Assembly: GCA_963772265.1 (NCBI GenBank)
Contig: CAVYWS010000002.1
Location: 124,001 to 188,000, forward strand
Direction: 5' to 3'
DNA from: Mayfieldus sp963772265
GTDB lineage: Bacteria > Actinomycetota > Thermoleophilia > Solirubrobacterales > 70-9
DNA: 64,000 bases
In this document: positions 28,302-37,410 of the stretch, piece by piece
How the letters are laid out: the number at the start of each line of letters is the position of its first letter
Position numbering within the stretch: position 1 is the stretch's first letter
Program-made: the position numbers and the translations under genes
Notes under the pieces: model-generated
Databases searched by the model: none
Told to the model about the DNA's origin: nothing
The model's input: the letters and a program-made list of their open reading frames with translations, nothing else

Positions 28302-28320
28302 ACTGGCCGAAGCGGCCAGT
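28302..28320. promoter_or_regulatory. Perfect inverted repeat ACTGGCC-5-GGCCAGT upstream of the first MmpL gene
   Basis: 7-base arms around GAAGC in the divergent hpf/MmpL region. It lies about 70 bases before the first coding sequence of the exporter and could be an operator or a hairpin in its leader; no regulator is adjacent. Confidence 0.35.
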
Positions 28321-28390
28321 GGGTCGCCGGCCAGCGCGACGTCGGACCGGTTCTGGACGATCGTTCGAAGGCCCAACGTAGGGAGACCCG

Positions 28391-30617
28391 ATCGAGCACA
28401 ACCTCGCGCGCGCGCGGGGCGCTGGAGCGCCTCGCATCGGAAGATCGCGATCTTCGGCTGGCTCGGCTTCGTCGTCGTCGGCGGTGATGCTCGGCAACGC
28501 GATCGGGCAGAACTTGATTCATGGCGCCGACCGGTTCTCCGGCGAGGCGGGCCGGGCCGAAAAGACCCTATACGCCGCCAGCCTGCGGCCGAACGACGAG
28601 CACGTTCTGATCCAGGGCAAGCAGCTGACGATCCAGGACGCCGAGTTCCGGTCGGCGATCCAGGACACCGTTCGCCGCCTCTCGCACACCCAGTACGTGG
28701 TCGAAACGTCAAGTCGCCGCTGCGGGGCGACGCGCCGGTGTCCGCCGATGGGCGATCGGCCCTGGTCGACTTCGACATCACCGGGGACGACCTCGAGGCC
28801 CAGGACCGGATCGAGCCCTCGCAGAACGCGGTCGACGCCGCCCAGGCCCAATCATCCCGACCTGCTGGTCGAGCAGTTCGGCAACGTCAGCTCCAACAAG
28901 GAGCTCAACGACGTCTTCGAATCCGACCTGCTGAAGGCCGAATCGCTTTCGCTGCCGATCACGCTGCTGATCCTGGTCATCGCCTTCGGCTCGCTGGTCG
29001 CGGCGCTGATACCGCTGCTGATCGGCTTCACGGCGGTGATGGCGGCGATGTCGCTGGTGGCGATCCCGAGCCACATCTCGCCGATCGACAGCAACGTCTC
29101 CTCGGTGATCCTCCTGGTCGGGCTGGCGGTCGGCGTCGACTACTCGCTCTTCTATCTGCGCCGCGAGCGCGAGGAGCGCGCCGCCGGGCGCGATCCCCGC
29201 TCCGCGCTCGAGATTGCAGCGGCCACCTCCGGGCGTGCGGTGCTGATCTCGGGCCTGACCGTTATCGCCGCGATGGCGGGGATGTTCCTCAGCGGCGACA
29301 AGACGTTCTACTCGTTTGCAGAGGGGACGATTCTCGTCGTCGCGATCGCGATGTTCGCCTCGGTGACGGTGCTGCCCGCGGTGCTGGCATGGCTCGGGGA
29401 CCGGATCGAGAAGGGCCGTATTCCCTTCCTCGCGAAACAGCCGCCGGGTGGGGGAGTCGCGGTTCTGGTCGGCTCTGGTCGATCGGGTGATGCGGCGACC
29501 CTGGGTCGCGATCCTGCTCGCAGGCGGCTTCCTGGTCGCACTGGCGATACCCGCCCTGGGGATGAACATCAAGGTCACGAGCACCGACGACCTGCCACAG
29601 GACCTGGCGGTGATCAAGACCTACAACCGCCTCCGCGACGCCTTCCCGAAGGAAGGGGTGACGGTCGACGTCGCTGTGAAGGCGAACGACATCCACAGCC
29701 TTCAGCCGCAAGCCGGCATCGACCAGCTGCGGCGCCAGGCCGAGGGCCTGAACCAGGTGCTGACCGGGACCGAGATCACGTACAGCAAGGACAACCAGGT
29801 CGCCCTGGTATCGATCCCGACCAAGGGCAACGGAAACGACGATGTGTCCACCGCTGCGCTGAACAGGATCCGGGACGAGATCGTTCCCGACACCGTCGGC
29901 AACATCAACGGCGTCACCGTCGACGTGAGCGGAAACGCGGCTCAGTCGAACGACTTCCGCGACCTGCTCAAACAGCGGCTGCCGCTGATCTTCGGCTTCG
30001 TCTTCACGCTCGCCTTCGTGCTGCTGCTGTTCACGTTCCGCTCGATCGTGATCCCGATCAAGGCGATCATCCTCAACCTGCTCTCGGTCGGGGCGGCCTA
30101 CGGGGTGCTGGTGCTGATCTTCCAGGACGGGCACCTCGAGGGCCTGCTCGGCTTCAACTCGAACGGCGGCATCACCTCGTGGCTGCCGCTTTTCCTGTTC
30201 GTGCTGCTGTTCGGGCTCTCGATGGACTACCACGTGTTCATCCTCTCCCGGGTCCGCGAGGGGTATGACAGCGGCATGACCACCACCGAGGCCGTGCGGC
30301 ATGGGATATCGACCACGGCCGGCACCGTGACCAGCGCCGCGGTGGTGATGGTCTTCGTATTCGCGGTCTTCGCCACCCTCAGCTTCATCGACTTCAAGGA
30401 GATGGGGATCGGGCTGTCGACCGCGGTGCTGATCGACGCGACGATCGTGCGCGGGGTGCTGCTGCCGGCCTCGATGAGGATCCTCGGCGACTGGAACTGG
30501 TACCTGCCGCGCTGGCTCGAGTGGCTGCCGCGCGTCACCCACGAGCCGACGCCGGGAATCCCGGAGCCGACGGCCGAGCCCGAGGGCCCGGCCGAGCCGC
30601 GCCCGACCGGGGCCTGA
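28391..30617 (+). pseudogene. MmpL/RND-family exporter, several frameshifts
   Basis: Paralogue of the intact exporter at 35035. Conserved sequence runs from GRWSASHRKIAIFGWLGF through SSVILLVGLAVGVDYSLFYL, ATSGRAVLISGLTV, SIVIPIKAIILNLLSVGAAYG and LFGLSMDYHVFILSRVREGYD to DATIVRGVLLPA, covering both six-helix halves. It is split by shifts near 28465, 28705, 28850 and 29445. No start codon fits the N terminus, which itself sits in a CG repeat, so the true start may be hidden by an error. Members export lipids or hydrophobic compounds using the proton gradient. Either error or real decay is possible. Confidence 0.75.
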
Positions 30618-30676
30618 CCGTAACGAACGGGCTCTCCGCCGGACGGCGTCCGGCCAATCGAGCACAGGCCGTAGGT

Positions 30677-30682
30677 TAGGGT
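30677..30682 (+). promoter_or_regulatory. Probable -10 element (TAGGGT) of the Lpd-like gene
   Basis: Ends 8 bases before GTG 30691; an overlapping TAGGTT lies five bases further up. No ribosome-binding site. Confidence 0.4.
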
Positions 30683-30690
30683 CCCGTCCG

Positions 30691-32064
30691 GTGAGCGAGT
30701 CGACCTTCGACGTCGTCGTCGTCGGCGCCGGGCCTCCCGGTGAGGTCTGCGCGGGGCGGCTAGGCGAGGCCGACCTCTCGGTGGCGATCGTCGAGAGCCA
30801 CCTGCTGGGCGGCGAATGCTCGTTCTACGCCTGCATGCCCTCGAAGGCGCTGCTGCGCCCCGGCGAGCTGCTCACCGAGGCGAAGCGGGTGCCAGGCGTC
30901 GCCGAGGCGGTGACGGGTGAGCTCGACGTCGCCGCGGCGCTGAGCCGGCGCGACGAGGTGATCCACGATCTCGACGACAGCGGTCAGGAGCCCTGGCTCG
31001 AGGACCGCGGGGTAGAGATCCACCGTGGCGAAGGCAGGCTGGACGGTGAGAAGCGCCTCGTCGTCGGCGACGACGTGCTGGTCGCGAAGCGCGCGGTCGT
31101 CCTCGCCACCGGGTCGGCGGCGGCGATGCCGCCGATCGAGGGGCTCACCGAGGCCGAGCCCTGGAACAACCGCGACGTGACGACGGCCAAGCATGCCCCC
31201 GAGAGCATGGTGATCCTCGGCGGCGGCCCGGTCGGGACCGAGATGGCCCAGGCCTGGTCGTCGTTCGGCACCGACGTGACCCTGATTGAGGGAGGCGAAC
31301 GGCTGTTGGCGCGGGACGAGCCGTTCGCCGGCGAGCAGGTCGCCGACGGCCTGCGGGAGCGGGGAGTCGAGGTGCGCACCGGCGCCAAGGCGATCGCGGT
31401 GCGACGTGAGTCCGGCAAGGTGATCGTCGAGCTTGACGGCGGCGAGACGGTCGAGGGCGCCGAGCTGCTGGTCGCGGTCGGCCGCAAGCCGCGCAGCGGG
31501 GCGATCGGACTGGAGACGGTGGGCGTGAAGCCGGGCGAGCGCGGCTTCGTCGAGGTCGACGACCAGCTGCGGGTCGGCGGCAGCGACTGGCTCTACGCGA
31601 TCGGCGACCTCAACGGACGGGCGCTGCTCACCCACATGGGCAAGTACCAGGCGCGGGTCGCGGCGGAGGTGATCCTGGGCAAGGACATGCGGGCCACCGA
31701 GGAGCGCCGCGGCTCGCCGCATGTCACCTTCACCGACCCGCAGGTTGCGGCCGTGGGGATGACGCTGGAGGCGGCGAAGGAGGCGGGGATCAACGCCCGG
31801 GCCGTCGACGTCGAGACCGCGGGCACGGCGGGGGGCAGCTTCGTCGGCAAGGACACTCCCGGCACCACCCGGATTGTCGTCGACGAGGACCGAGGGATCC
31901 TGGTCGGCGCCACCTTCGTCGGCTTCGAGACGGCGGACTTCCTGCACGCCGCGACGATCGCCGTGGTCGGCGAGGTGCCGCTGGAGAAGATCTGGCATGC
32001 CGTGCCGGCCTTTCCCAGCCGCAGCGAGATCTGGCTCTACCTGCTCGAGGAATACGGGCTCTAG
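30691..32064 (+). CDS. Pyridine nucleotide-disulfide oxidoreductase, dihydrolipoamide dehydrogenase-like
   Basis: 457 residues, class I flavoprotein. VVVVGAGPPGEVCAGRL binds FAD near residues 8-24. GGECSFYACMPSKALL holds the redox pair (Cys-x4-Cys) where classical Lpd has GGTCxNxGCIPSK. VILGGGPVGTEMAQ binds NAD(P), and LYAIGDLNG the flavin. The C-terminal catalytic His is in WHAVPAFPSRSEIW rather than the HxHPTxxE of true Lpd, so it may act on another disulfide or small molecule. No lipoyl E2 genes are nearby. Its stop TAG shares the CTAG at 32061-32064 with the convergent comF. Confidence 0.83.
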   Translation: MSESTFDVVVVGAGPPGEVCAGRLGEADLSVAIVESHLLGGECSFYACMPSKALLRPGELLTEAKRVPGVAEAVTGELDVAAALSRRDEVIHDLDDSGQEPWLEDRGVEIHRGEGRLDGEKRLVVGDDVLVAKRAVVLATGSAAAMPPIEGLTEAEPWNNRDVTTAKHAPESMVILGGGPVGTEMAQAWSSFGTDVTLIEGGERLLARDEPFAGEQVADGLRERGVEVRTGAKAIAVRRESGKVIVELDGGETVEGAELLVAVGRKPRSGAIGLETVGVKPGERGFVEVDDQLRVGGSDWLYAIGDLNGRALLTHMGKYQARVAAEVILGKDMRATEERRGSPHVTFTDPQVAAVGMTLEAAKEAGINARAVDVETAGTAGGSFVGKDTPGTTRIVVDEDRGILVGATFVGFETADFLHAATIAVVGEVPLEKIWHAVPAFPSRSEIWLYLLEEYGL

Positions 32065-32666
32065 GTCGTTCGCGCGAAGGTGACGGCGGAGACCCGCCAG
32101 GCACCCGCCGACCGCAGCGCCGCCGCGCAGGCCGAGAGGGTCGCCCCGGTCGTCTGCACGTCGTCGACGAGCACCGCCACCGCGGGCGCCTCGCCCCGGG
32201 CCCGCACCCGCGGCGGGGCGGCGAGACGGATCGCGCGGGCCCTGCCGACCTGACGCGGCCCGTCGCTGCGCGCCAGGCAGCGACGGTGGGGCAGCCCGGC
32301 GATCGCCGCAAGCCGAATCGCGATCTCTCCCGCGGGGTCGAAGCCGCGGCGCAGAAGCCGCGCCGGGGCCGGGGGGACGGGCACGATCACGCCCTCGAGC
32401 AGGCCGGGCGGGGCCAGCTCGGCGATCCTCTCCGCGATCAGGTCCGCGACCACCAGCAGGCTGCGGAACTTGAGCGCCGCGACGAGCCGGCGGGCAACCC
32501 CGTCGTGGGCGGCGGAGGCCCAGCTCGCGTCGAGCCCCGCCAGCGCGACGCGCTGCGGCCGGGCCGAGCGCAGCGAGCGCCCGCACTCGCGGCAGAGCCG
32601 CTGCTCGCAGCCGGCGCCGCAGGCCAGGCAGCGGGGTGGCGCCAGCAGGGAGAGCAGATCGCCCAA
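32061..32666 (-). CDS. comF: ComF family phosphoribosyltransferase-like protein
   Basis: 201 residues. An N-terminal four-Cys zinc motif (CLACGAGCEQRLCRECG) is followed by ALKFRSLLVVADLIAERI, then PVPPAPARLLRRGFDPA, and the PRPP-binding loop VLVDDVQTTGATL. ComF proteins act in DNA uptake or recombination in competent bacteria; many non-competent species keep the gene with unclear role. Same strand as, and 59 bases downstream of, the NarL-type regulator at 32726. Ends in the shared CTAG. Confidence 0.87.
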   Translation of the reverse strand: MGDLLSLLAPPRCLACGAGCEQRLCRECGRSLRSARPQRVALAGLDASWASAAHDGVARRLVAALKFRSLLVVADLIAERIAELAPPGLLEGVIVPVPPAPARLLRRGFDPAGEIAIRLAAIAGLPHRRCLARSDGPRQVGRARAIRLAAPPRVRARGEAPAVAVLVDDVQTTGATLSACAAALRSAGAWRVSAVTFARTT

Positions 32667-32725
32667 CGGAGGCCACGCCCCGATCCTGATCTGGGACCGA
32701 GCGCGCTTGGCGCGCGAAAGGTGAC

Positions 32726-33394
32726 CTAATCCCGCGCGTCGCCGGTGGCGCGGAGGAAGGTCAGAACCGCGAGCACCCGCCTGTGGTCGTCGTCCGATGC
32801 CGGCAGGTCGAGCTTGCTGAAGATGTTGGAGACGTGCTTCTCGACCGCGCCGGGCGTGACCACGATCGCCTCGGCGATCGCCGCGTTGGTGCGACCTTCA
32901 GCCATCAGCGCCAGGACCTCCTGCTCGCGTGGTGTCAGCGCGTCGAGCGGCCCGTCGCCGGCGGCGCTGCGGGTCTGCACGAGCTCGGCGACGACCTCGC
33001 GATCGAGGGCCGTTCCCCCTTCGGCGACCCGGTGCACCGCGTCGAGGAACCCAGGGACGTCGCCGACCCGTTCCTTGAGCAGGTAGCCGATCCCGCCCTC
33101 GCCGCCGGCCAGCAGCTCCGCCGTGTAGACCGGCTCCACGTACTGGGAGAGGATCAGGATGCCGACGCCCGGGTGGCGTTTGCGGGCCTCGATCGCCGCC
33201 CGCACCCCTTCGTCGGTGAAGCTCGGCGGCAGGCGCACGTCGACGATCGCCAGGTCGGGCTTGTGGCCGCCGACGATCCGCAGCAGTCCCTCGGGATCCT
33301 CGGCCTGGGCGACGACCTCGATCTCGTGCTCGCGCAACAGGGCGACGATCCCTTCGCGCAGCAGCGCGTGGTCCTCGGCGATCACGACCCGCAT
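32726..33394 (-). CDS. NarL-family response regulator of the MmpL operon
   Basis: 222 residues. Receiver domain with AEDHALLREGI and phospho-acceptor Asp52 in AIVDVRLPPSFTDEG; C-terminal LuxR-type HTH from LTPREQEVLALMAEG to KHVSNIFSKLDL. Its start overlaps the end of the histidine kinase gene (33382-33394), so both are translated together. Likely controls the upstream exporter in response to an envelope signal, as such trios often do; the DNA site is unknown, but the palindrome at 37380 is a candidate. Confidence 0.9.
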   Translation of the reverse strand: MRVVIAEDHALLREGIVALLREHEIEVVAQAEDPEGLLRIVGGHKPDLAIVDVRLPPSFTDEGVRAAIEARKRHPGVGILILSQYVEPVYTAELLAGGEGGIGYLLKERVGDVPGFLDAVHRVAEGGTALDREVVAELVQTRSAAGDGPLDALTPREQEVLALMAEGRTNAAIAEAIVVTPGAVEKHVSNIFSKLDLPASDDDHRRVLAVLTFLRATGDARD

Positions 33395-35034
33395 GGCAGC
33401 TCCGCATGGATCGTGGTGCCTTCGCCGGGCGGACTGACGACGGTGAGCGAGCCGTCGAGCGCCTCGACCCGCTGCCGCAGGCCGCTCAGGCCGCCGCCCT
33501 CGGGGTCGGCGCCCCCGGCGCCGTCGTCGGCTACCTCGACCGTGAGCAAGCGGTCGTCGAGCCTCACGTTCACCTGCGCCGTCGCCTCCGGAGCGTGCTT
33601 GGCGACGTTGGTGAGCGACTCGGCGACGACGAAATAGGCGGCGTTCTCGATCACCGAAGGTGGCCGGCGGTCGATCTCGACGTCGATTCCCACCGGAATC
33701 GCCGAACGGCGCCCGAGGGCTTCGACCGCGGCCCCCAGCCCGCGGTCGGCGAGCACCGGCGGGGCGATTCCCCGGGCCAGGTCGCGGAGCTCGGCGATCG
33801 CGGCGCTGGCCTCGTCGCGGGCCTGGCGGACCAGCTCCGCCGCCTCCGGCTGACCGGCGAGACCCTCCTCGGCCCGGCCGAGCTGCATGCTGAGCGAGAC
33901 GAGGCGCGCCTGCGCCCCGTCGTGCAGGTCGCGCTCGATGCGCCGCAGCTCGTCGGCCTGCACGTCGAGAGCACCGCGCCGGGTCCGGGTGAGCACGTCG
34001 ACGCGCTCGCTCAGCTCCTTCTCGCGCGCCGGTGAGAAGCGCAGCCAGAGAACGTGCACCCCGTAAGCCAGCGAAAGCCCGAGGAGGGCCCAGATCGGCC
34101 AGAAGTAGCCGCCGCCGCTGAGCACCCAGACCACGATCACCGCGGAGCCGAGGACCGCGGAGTAGACACCCTGGACGGCGAGTCGCCGCTGCCGGCCGCT
34201 GTATTTCCCCAGCGCGTGGCGCAGGCCGCCGTGCAGCGCCAGCGGGATCGCAAGCCCGAGCCAGACCCAGGAAGGCCAGAAGTAGCCGCGGCTGGTCGCC
34301 GCCCAGATCACGAGCACGGCGAGCGCGAGGATCGCGGTCAGGGCGGCGTGGGCCGGCAGCGCCGTGTCCGAGTCAAGCAGGCGGGTGTACGCCCGCGGCG
34401 GCGGGCCCTCGACCCCTTCCCCGGACGCCCTTCGGCGCTGCCCCTCGCTCGGTCCCAATAGAAACCACGCCCCGATTGCCTGCAGGCGCGCGAGACCGCG
34501 CACGATCCAGGGTGTGAGCAAACCGAGCAGGACACCGGCCGGCGGGAAGAGCCAGGTGGGGAGGGTCACGTCGGCGTCGTCTGGCAACCACCCCTTCCAG
34601 GCCGGATAGGCAACCATCCCGGCGACGGTGCCGACGAGGGCCACGATGGCGGTCGCCGCGGCAAAGCCGACCGCGGAGACCACCGCCAGCCAGGCCACGT
34701 CCTTGTAGGTCTGCGGATCGGCGGCGGCCCGGCGGATCGAGGCCAGCCATCCGCCGGACTCGACTCGCCGGTAAAGCGCCGGGATCGGCTCGCCGAGGAC
34801 CAGCGACGCGCGCCGCCGTTCGAGCTGGGCCACCCCCCGAGCGGCGGCCATCAAAAGGATCAGCGGCGGAATTGAGAGCACGATCAGGATCAGGCCGGCG
34901 TTGACCACGATCCCGATCGTGAGCGGGAAGGCGACCACCGAGACGGGGAGGCCGAGCAGCACGTAGGCCAGGTCCCGCCAGGTGGTCGCCTCCCGCCACG
35001 CGAGCAAAGCGCGGCGAAGCCGGGAGCCCTCCAT
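33382..35034 (-). CDS. Membrane sensor histidine kinase with PF13796-type sensor and duplicated 2TM modules
   Basis: 550 residues. Residues 20-180 are a hydrophobic sensor domain (LLGLPVSVVAFPLTIGIVVN, several helices). Residues 230-332 hold two similar two-helix modules, each starting YFWPxW (251-256 and 310-315). The HisKA_3 domain has RRIERDLHDGAQARLVSLSM with the phosphorylated His371, and the ATPase domain has VADDGAGGADPEGGGLSGLRQR. This architecture occurs in actinobacterial kinases that detect envelope stress or drugs. ATG at 35034 directly abuts the MmpL stop; operon MmpL, kinase, regulator. Confidence 0.88.
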   Translation of the reverse strand: MEGSRLRRALLAWREATTWRDLAYVLLGLPVSVVAFPLTIGIVVNAGLILIVLSIPPLILLMAAARGVAQLERRRASLVLGEPIPALYRRVESGGWLASIRRAAADPQTYKDVAWLAVVSAVGFAAATAIVALVGTVAGMVAYPAWKGWLPDDADVTLPTWLFPPAGVLLGLLTPWIVRGLARLQAIGAWFLLGPSEGQRRRASGEGVEGPPPRAYTRLLDSDTALPAHAALTAILALAVLVIWAATSRGYFWPSWVWLGLAIPLALHGGLRHALGKYSGRQRRLAVQGVYSAVLGSAVIVVWVLSGGGYFWPIWALLGLSLAYGVHVLWLRFSPAREKELSERVDVLTRTRRGALDVQADELRRIERDLHDGAQARLVSLSMQLGRAEEGLAGQPEAAELVRQARDEASAAIAELRDLARGIAPPVLADRGLGAAVEALGRRSAIPVGIDVEIDRRPPSVIENAAYFVVAESLTNVAKHAPEATAQVNVRLDDRLLTVEVADDGAGGADPEGGGLSGLRQRVEALDGSLTVVSPPGEGTTIHAELPCGS

Positions 35035-37266
35035 TCAGGCCTCGCTCGGCTCCGGCTCTCGCCGCGGGGCGCCGGTGCCCCGCGGCAGCCATCGCAGCGA
35101 CTTGGGCAGGTACCAGTTCCAGTCGCCGAGCAACTTCATCGTCGCCGGAAGCAGGACGGCACGGACGATCGTCGCGTCGATCAGGATCGCCGCCGCGAGC
35201 CCAACCCCCATCTCCTTGAAGTCCAGGAACGAGAGGGTCGCGAAGACGCCGAAGACGCCGACCATCACCGCCGCGGCACTGGTCACCACGCCGGCTGTGG
35301 TCTTGATCCCGTACGCAACCGCCTGCTCGGTCGACATGCCGCGATCGTACGCCTCCCTGATCCGGGTGAGGATGAACACGTGGTAGTCCATCGAGAGCCC
35401 GAAGAGGACGACGAACAGGAAAAGCGGTAGCCACGACGTGACCCCGCCAGTCGACTCGAAGCCGAGCAGGCCCTCGAAATGGCCGTCCTGGAATATCCAG
35501 ACGACCAGCCCGTAGGCCGCTCCGACCGAGAGCAGGTTCAGCACGATCGCCTTGATCGGAATCACGATCGAGCGGAACGTAACCAGCAGGAGCAGGAACG
35601 CGGCGCTGAGCACGAAGGCGAAGACCAACGGCATGCGCTGCTTGAGCACGTCGTTGAAGTCCGCAGACGCGGCGGTGTCCCCGGTGACCTCCGCGGTCAC
35701 GCCGGGCAGCCCGCCGACGGTCGCCGGGACGAGCCTCTCCCGCAGCTTCGCGAGGGCATCGTTCGAGCGCCTGTCGGTGCCGGAGCCGGCGAGCGGTACG
35801 TCGAGTGCCGCCACCGAATGGTCGTCACTGACCTCGAGCGTGATCGGCCCTCCGAAGGACTCACGGTCGCGCAGCGCCGCATCGCGCAGCGCCCGCATGC
35901 CCGCCTTCACGTCGGGAGCGGTGACGTCGGCGGCGCTGACCGTCACAACCGCGGGCTCGGCGCCACCGGGAAATGCCGCCTGCATGCGCTCGTAGACGCG
36001 GACCTCCTTGAGATCCTTGGGGAACGCCTCGACCCCTGACGCCGCGGTGTGCATGCCGAAGGCAGGGATCGCGAGTGCGACCAGCACAGCGGTCGCGGCG
36101 AACGCGGAGAGCAGCGGGCGTCGCAAGGCCCGGTCGACGATCGCCGACCACAGGCCGGTCCCGTTGCCATTCGACTTCAGGCGCTTCACGAAGGGGACGT
36201 GGGCCTTCTCGACCCGGTCGCCGAGCCATGCCAATACCGCCGGCAGGACGGTGAGCGAGCCGATCATCGCCACCGCGACGACAATGATCGTGCCGGTGGC
36301 GAAGGAGGCGAAGGTCGGGTCGCCGGCGACGTACATGCCGGCCATCGCGATCATCACGGTGAACCCGGAGATCAGGATCGCGCGACCCGAGGTCGCCGCG
36401 GCCGCTTCCAGCGAGGCCCGTTCGGTGTTGCCGGCCGCGCGTTCCTCGCGCTCGCGGCGCAGGTAGAACATCGAGTAGTCGACTCCGACCGCGAGCCCGA
36501 TCAGCAGGATCACCGAGCTGATCGCTTCGTCGACCGGGCTGATCTGGCTGATCGGCCCGATCAGCCCGATCGTCGCGGCGACCGCGGTGAGCGCCAGCAA
36601 CAGCGGCACCCCGGCGGCGACCAGGGCGCCGAAGACGATGACCAGGATCGCGATCGTGATCGGCAGCGAGGTCATCTCGGCCCTGCTGAAGTCCTCGGTG
36701 ACCCGCTGCGAGATCGCCTTGTCGGCGCTGGCGCCGCCGACCTCGCCGATGCGGAGATTCGGATGGTCGCGCTGGACCGAGGCCACAGCGCTCAAAGCCG
36801 TGTCGACCTTCTGCTCCGGATCGATGCGCGCGTTGTCGGGGATCTCGAACTGGATCAGAGCCGAGTGGCGGTCGGGGGAGATTTGACCCTCGTTGCCATG
36901 CTCGTAGGGACCCTCGAGGTCGCGCACGAAGCCGAGAGCGCGGAGCCGGCTCTCGAGGTCGGAGACCCCGCGGCGGAAGCCGGGATCTGATGCCGTCGCA
37001 CCTTTGCCCTGGACCAGCACCGACTCGCTGGCGCTGTCGGGGAAGGCACGGTCGAGGGTCTTGTCGGCCCGACCCGACTCACCGACGCCGGACTGGTTGT
37101 CGTCCAGAGTCTTGGTACCCACCGCACCGCCGACGGCAATCACCGCGGCGACGAGGGCGATCCAGCCCCAGATCGCGGTCTTGCGGTGCGCAGCGCTCCA
37201 GCGACCGGCTCGGGCGGCGATGTTTTGTGACCCCTCGTGCGAATGATCCTGCGTCCTCGACCTCAT
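35035..37266 (-). CDS. MmpL/RND-family exporter
   Basis: 743 residues, intact. Two repeats, each with an extracytoplasmic loop and five to six helices: repeat 1 has SVILLIGLAVGVDYSMFYL and ATSGRAILISGFTVMIAMAG; repeat 2 has SIVIPIKAIVLNLLSVGAAYG, LFGLSMDYHVFILTRIREAYD and DATIVRAVLLPA. Asp-Tyr pairs in helix 4 and its counterpart fit the proton relay of the family. These proteins export lipids, siderophores or hydrophobic toxins. ATG at 37266 with GGAGGTC upstream; an 18-base palindrome lies 114 bases ahead. First gene of the operon with the kinase and regulator. Confidence 0.9.
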   Translation of the reverse strand: MRSRTQDHSHEGSQNIAARAGRWSAAHRKTAIWGWIALVAAVIAVGGAVGTKTLDDNQSGVGESGRADKTLDRAFPDSASESVLVQGKGATASDPGFRRGVSDLESRLRALGFVRDLEGPYEHGNEGQISPDRHSALIQFEIPDNARIDPEQKVDTALSAVASVQRDHPNLRIGEVGGASADKAISQRVTEDFSRAEMTSLPITIAILVIVFGALVAAGVPLLLALTAVAATIGLIGPISQISPVDEAISSVILLIGLAVGVDYSMFYLRREREERAAGNTERASLEAAAATSGRAILISGFTVMIAMAGMYVAGDPTFASFATGTIIVVAVAMIGSLTVLPAVLAWLGDRVEKAHVPFVKRLKSNGNGTGLWSAIVDRALRRPLLSAFAATAVLVALAIPAFGMHTAASGVEAFPKDLKEVRVYERMQAAFPGGAEPAVVTVSAADVTAPDVKAGMRALRDAALRDRESFGGPITLEVSDDHSVAALDVPLAGSGTDRRSNDALAKLRERLVPATVGGLPGVTAEVTGDTAASADFNDVLKQRMPLVFAFVLSAAFLLLLVTFRSIVIPIKAIVLNLLSVGAAYGLVVWIFQDGHFEGLLGFESTGGVTSWLPLFLFVVLFGLSMDYHVFILTRIREAYDRGMSTEQAVAYGIKTTAGVVTSAAAVMVGVFGVFATLSFLDFKEMGVGLAAAILIDATIVRAVLLPATMKLLGDWNWYLPKSLRWLPRGTGAPRREPEPSEA

Positions 37267-37379
37267 TTGAAAGACCTCCGAAAGTGGGTTCCGATTGCCC
37301 TCCGGATGCTGGGCGAACGTCGCCCCGCCGGCAATGGGGCGGTCAGGCGTCTCAGTTGGGGTCAGGTGGCGCGCCTGGA

Positions 37380-37397
37380 GGTGGGGTTAACCCCACC
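37380..37397. promoter_or_regulatory. 18-base perfect palindrome upstream of the MmpL operon, likely operator
   Basis: GGTGGGGTTAACCCCACC is fully self-complementary, in the 144-base gap between a nucleotidyltransferase stop and the MmpL start. A palindrome without a loop favours a protein-binding site over a terminator; the adjacent NarL regulator or an unlinked dimeric repressor could bind it. Confidence 0.5.
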
Positions 37398-37410
37398 CTG
37401 AGCGGCTGAT

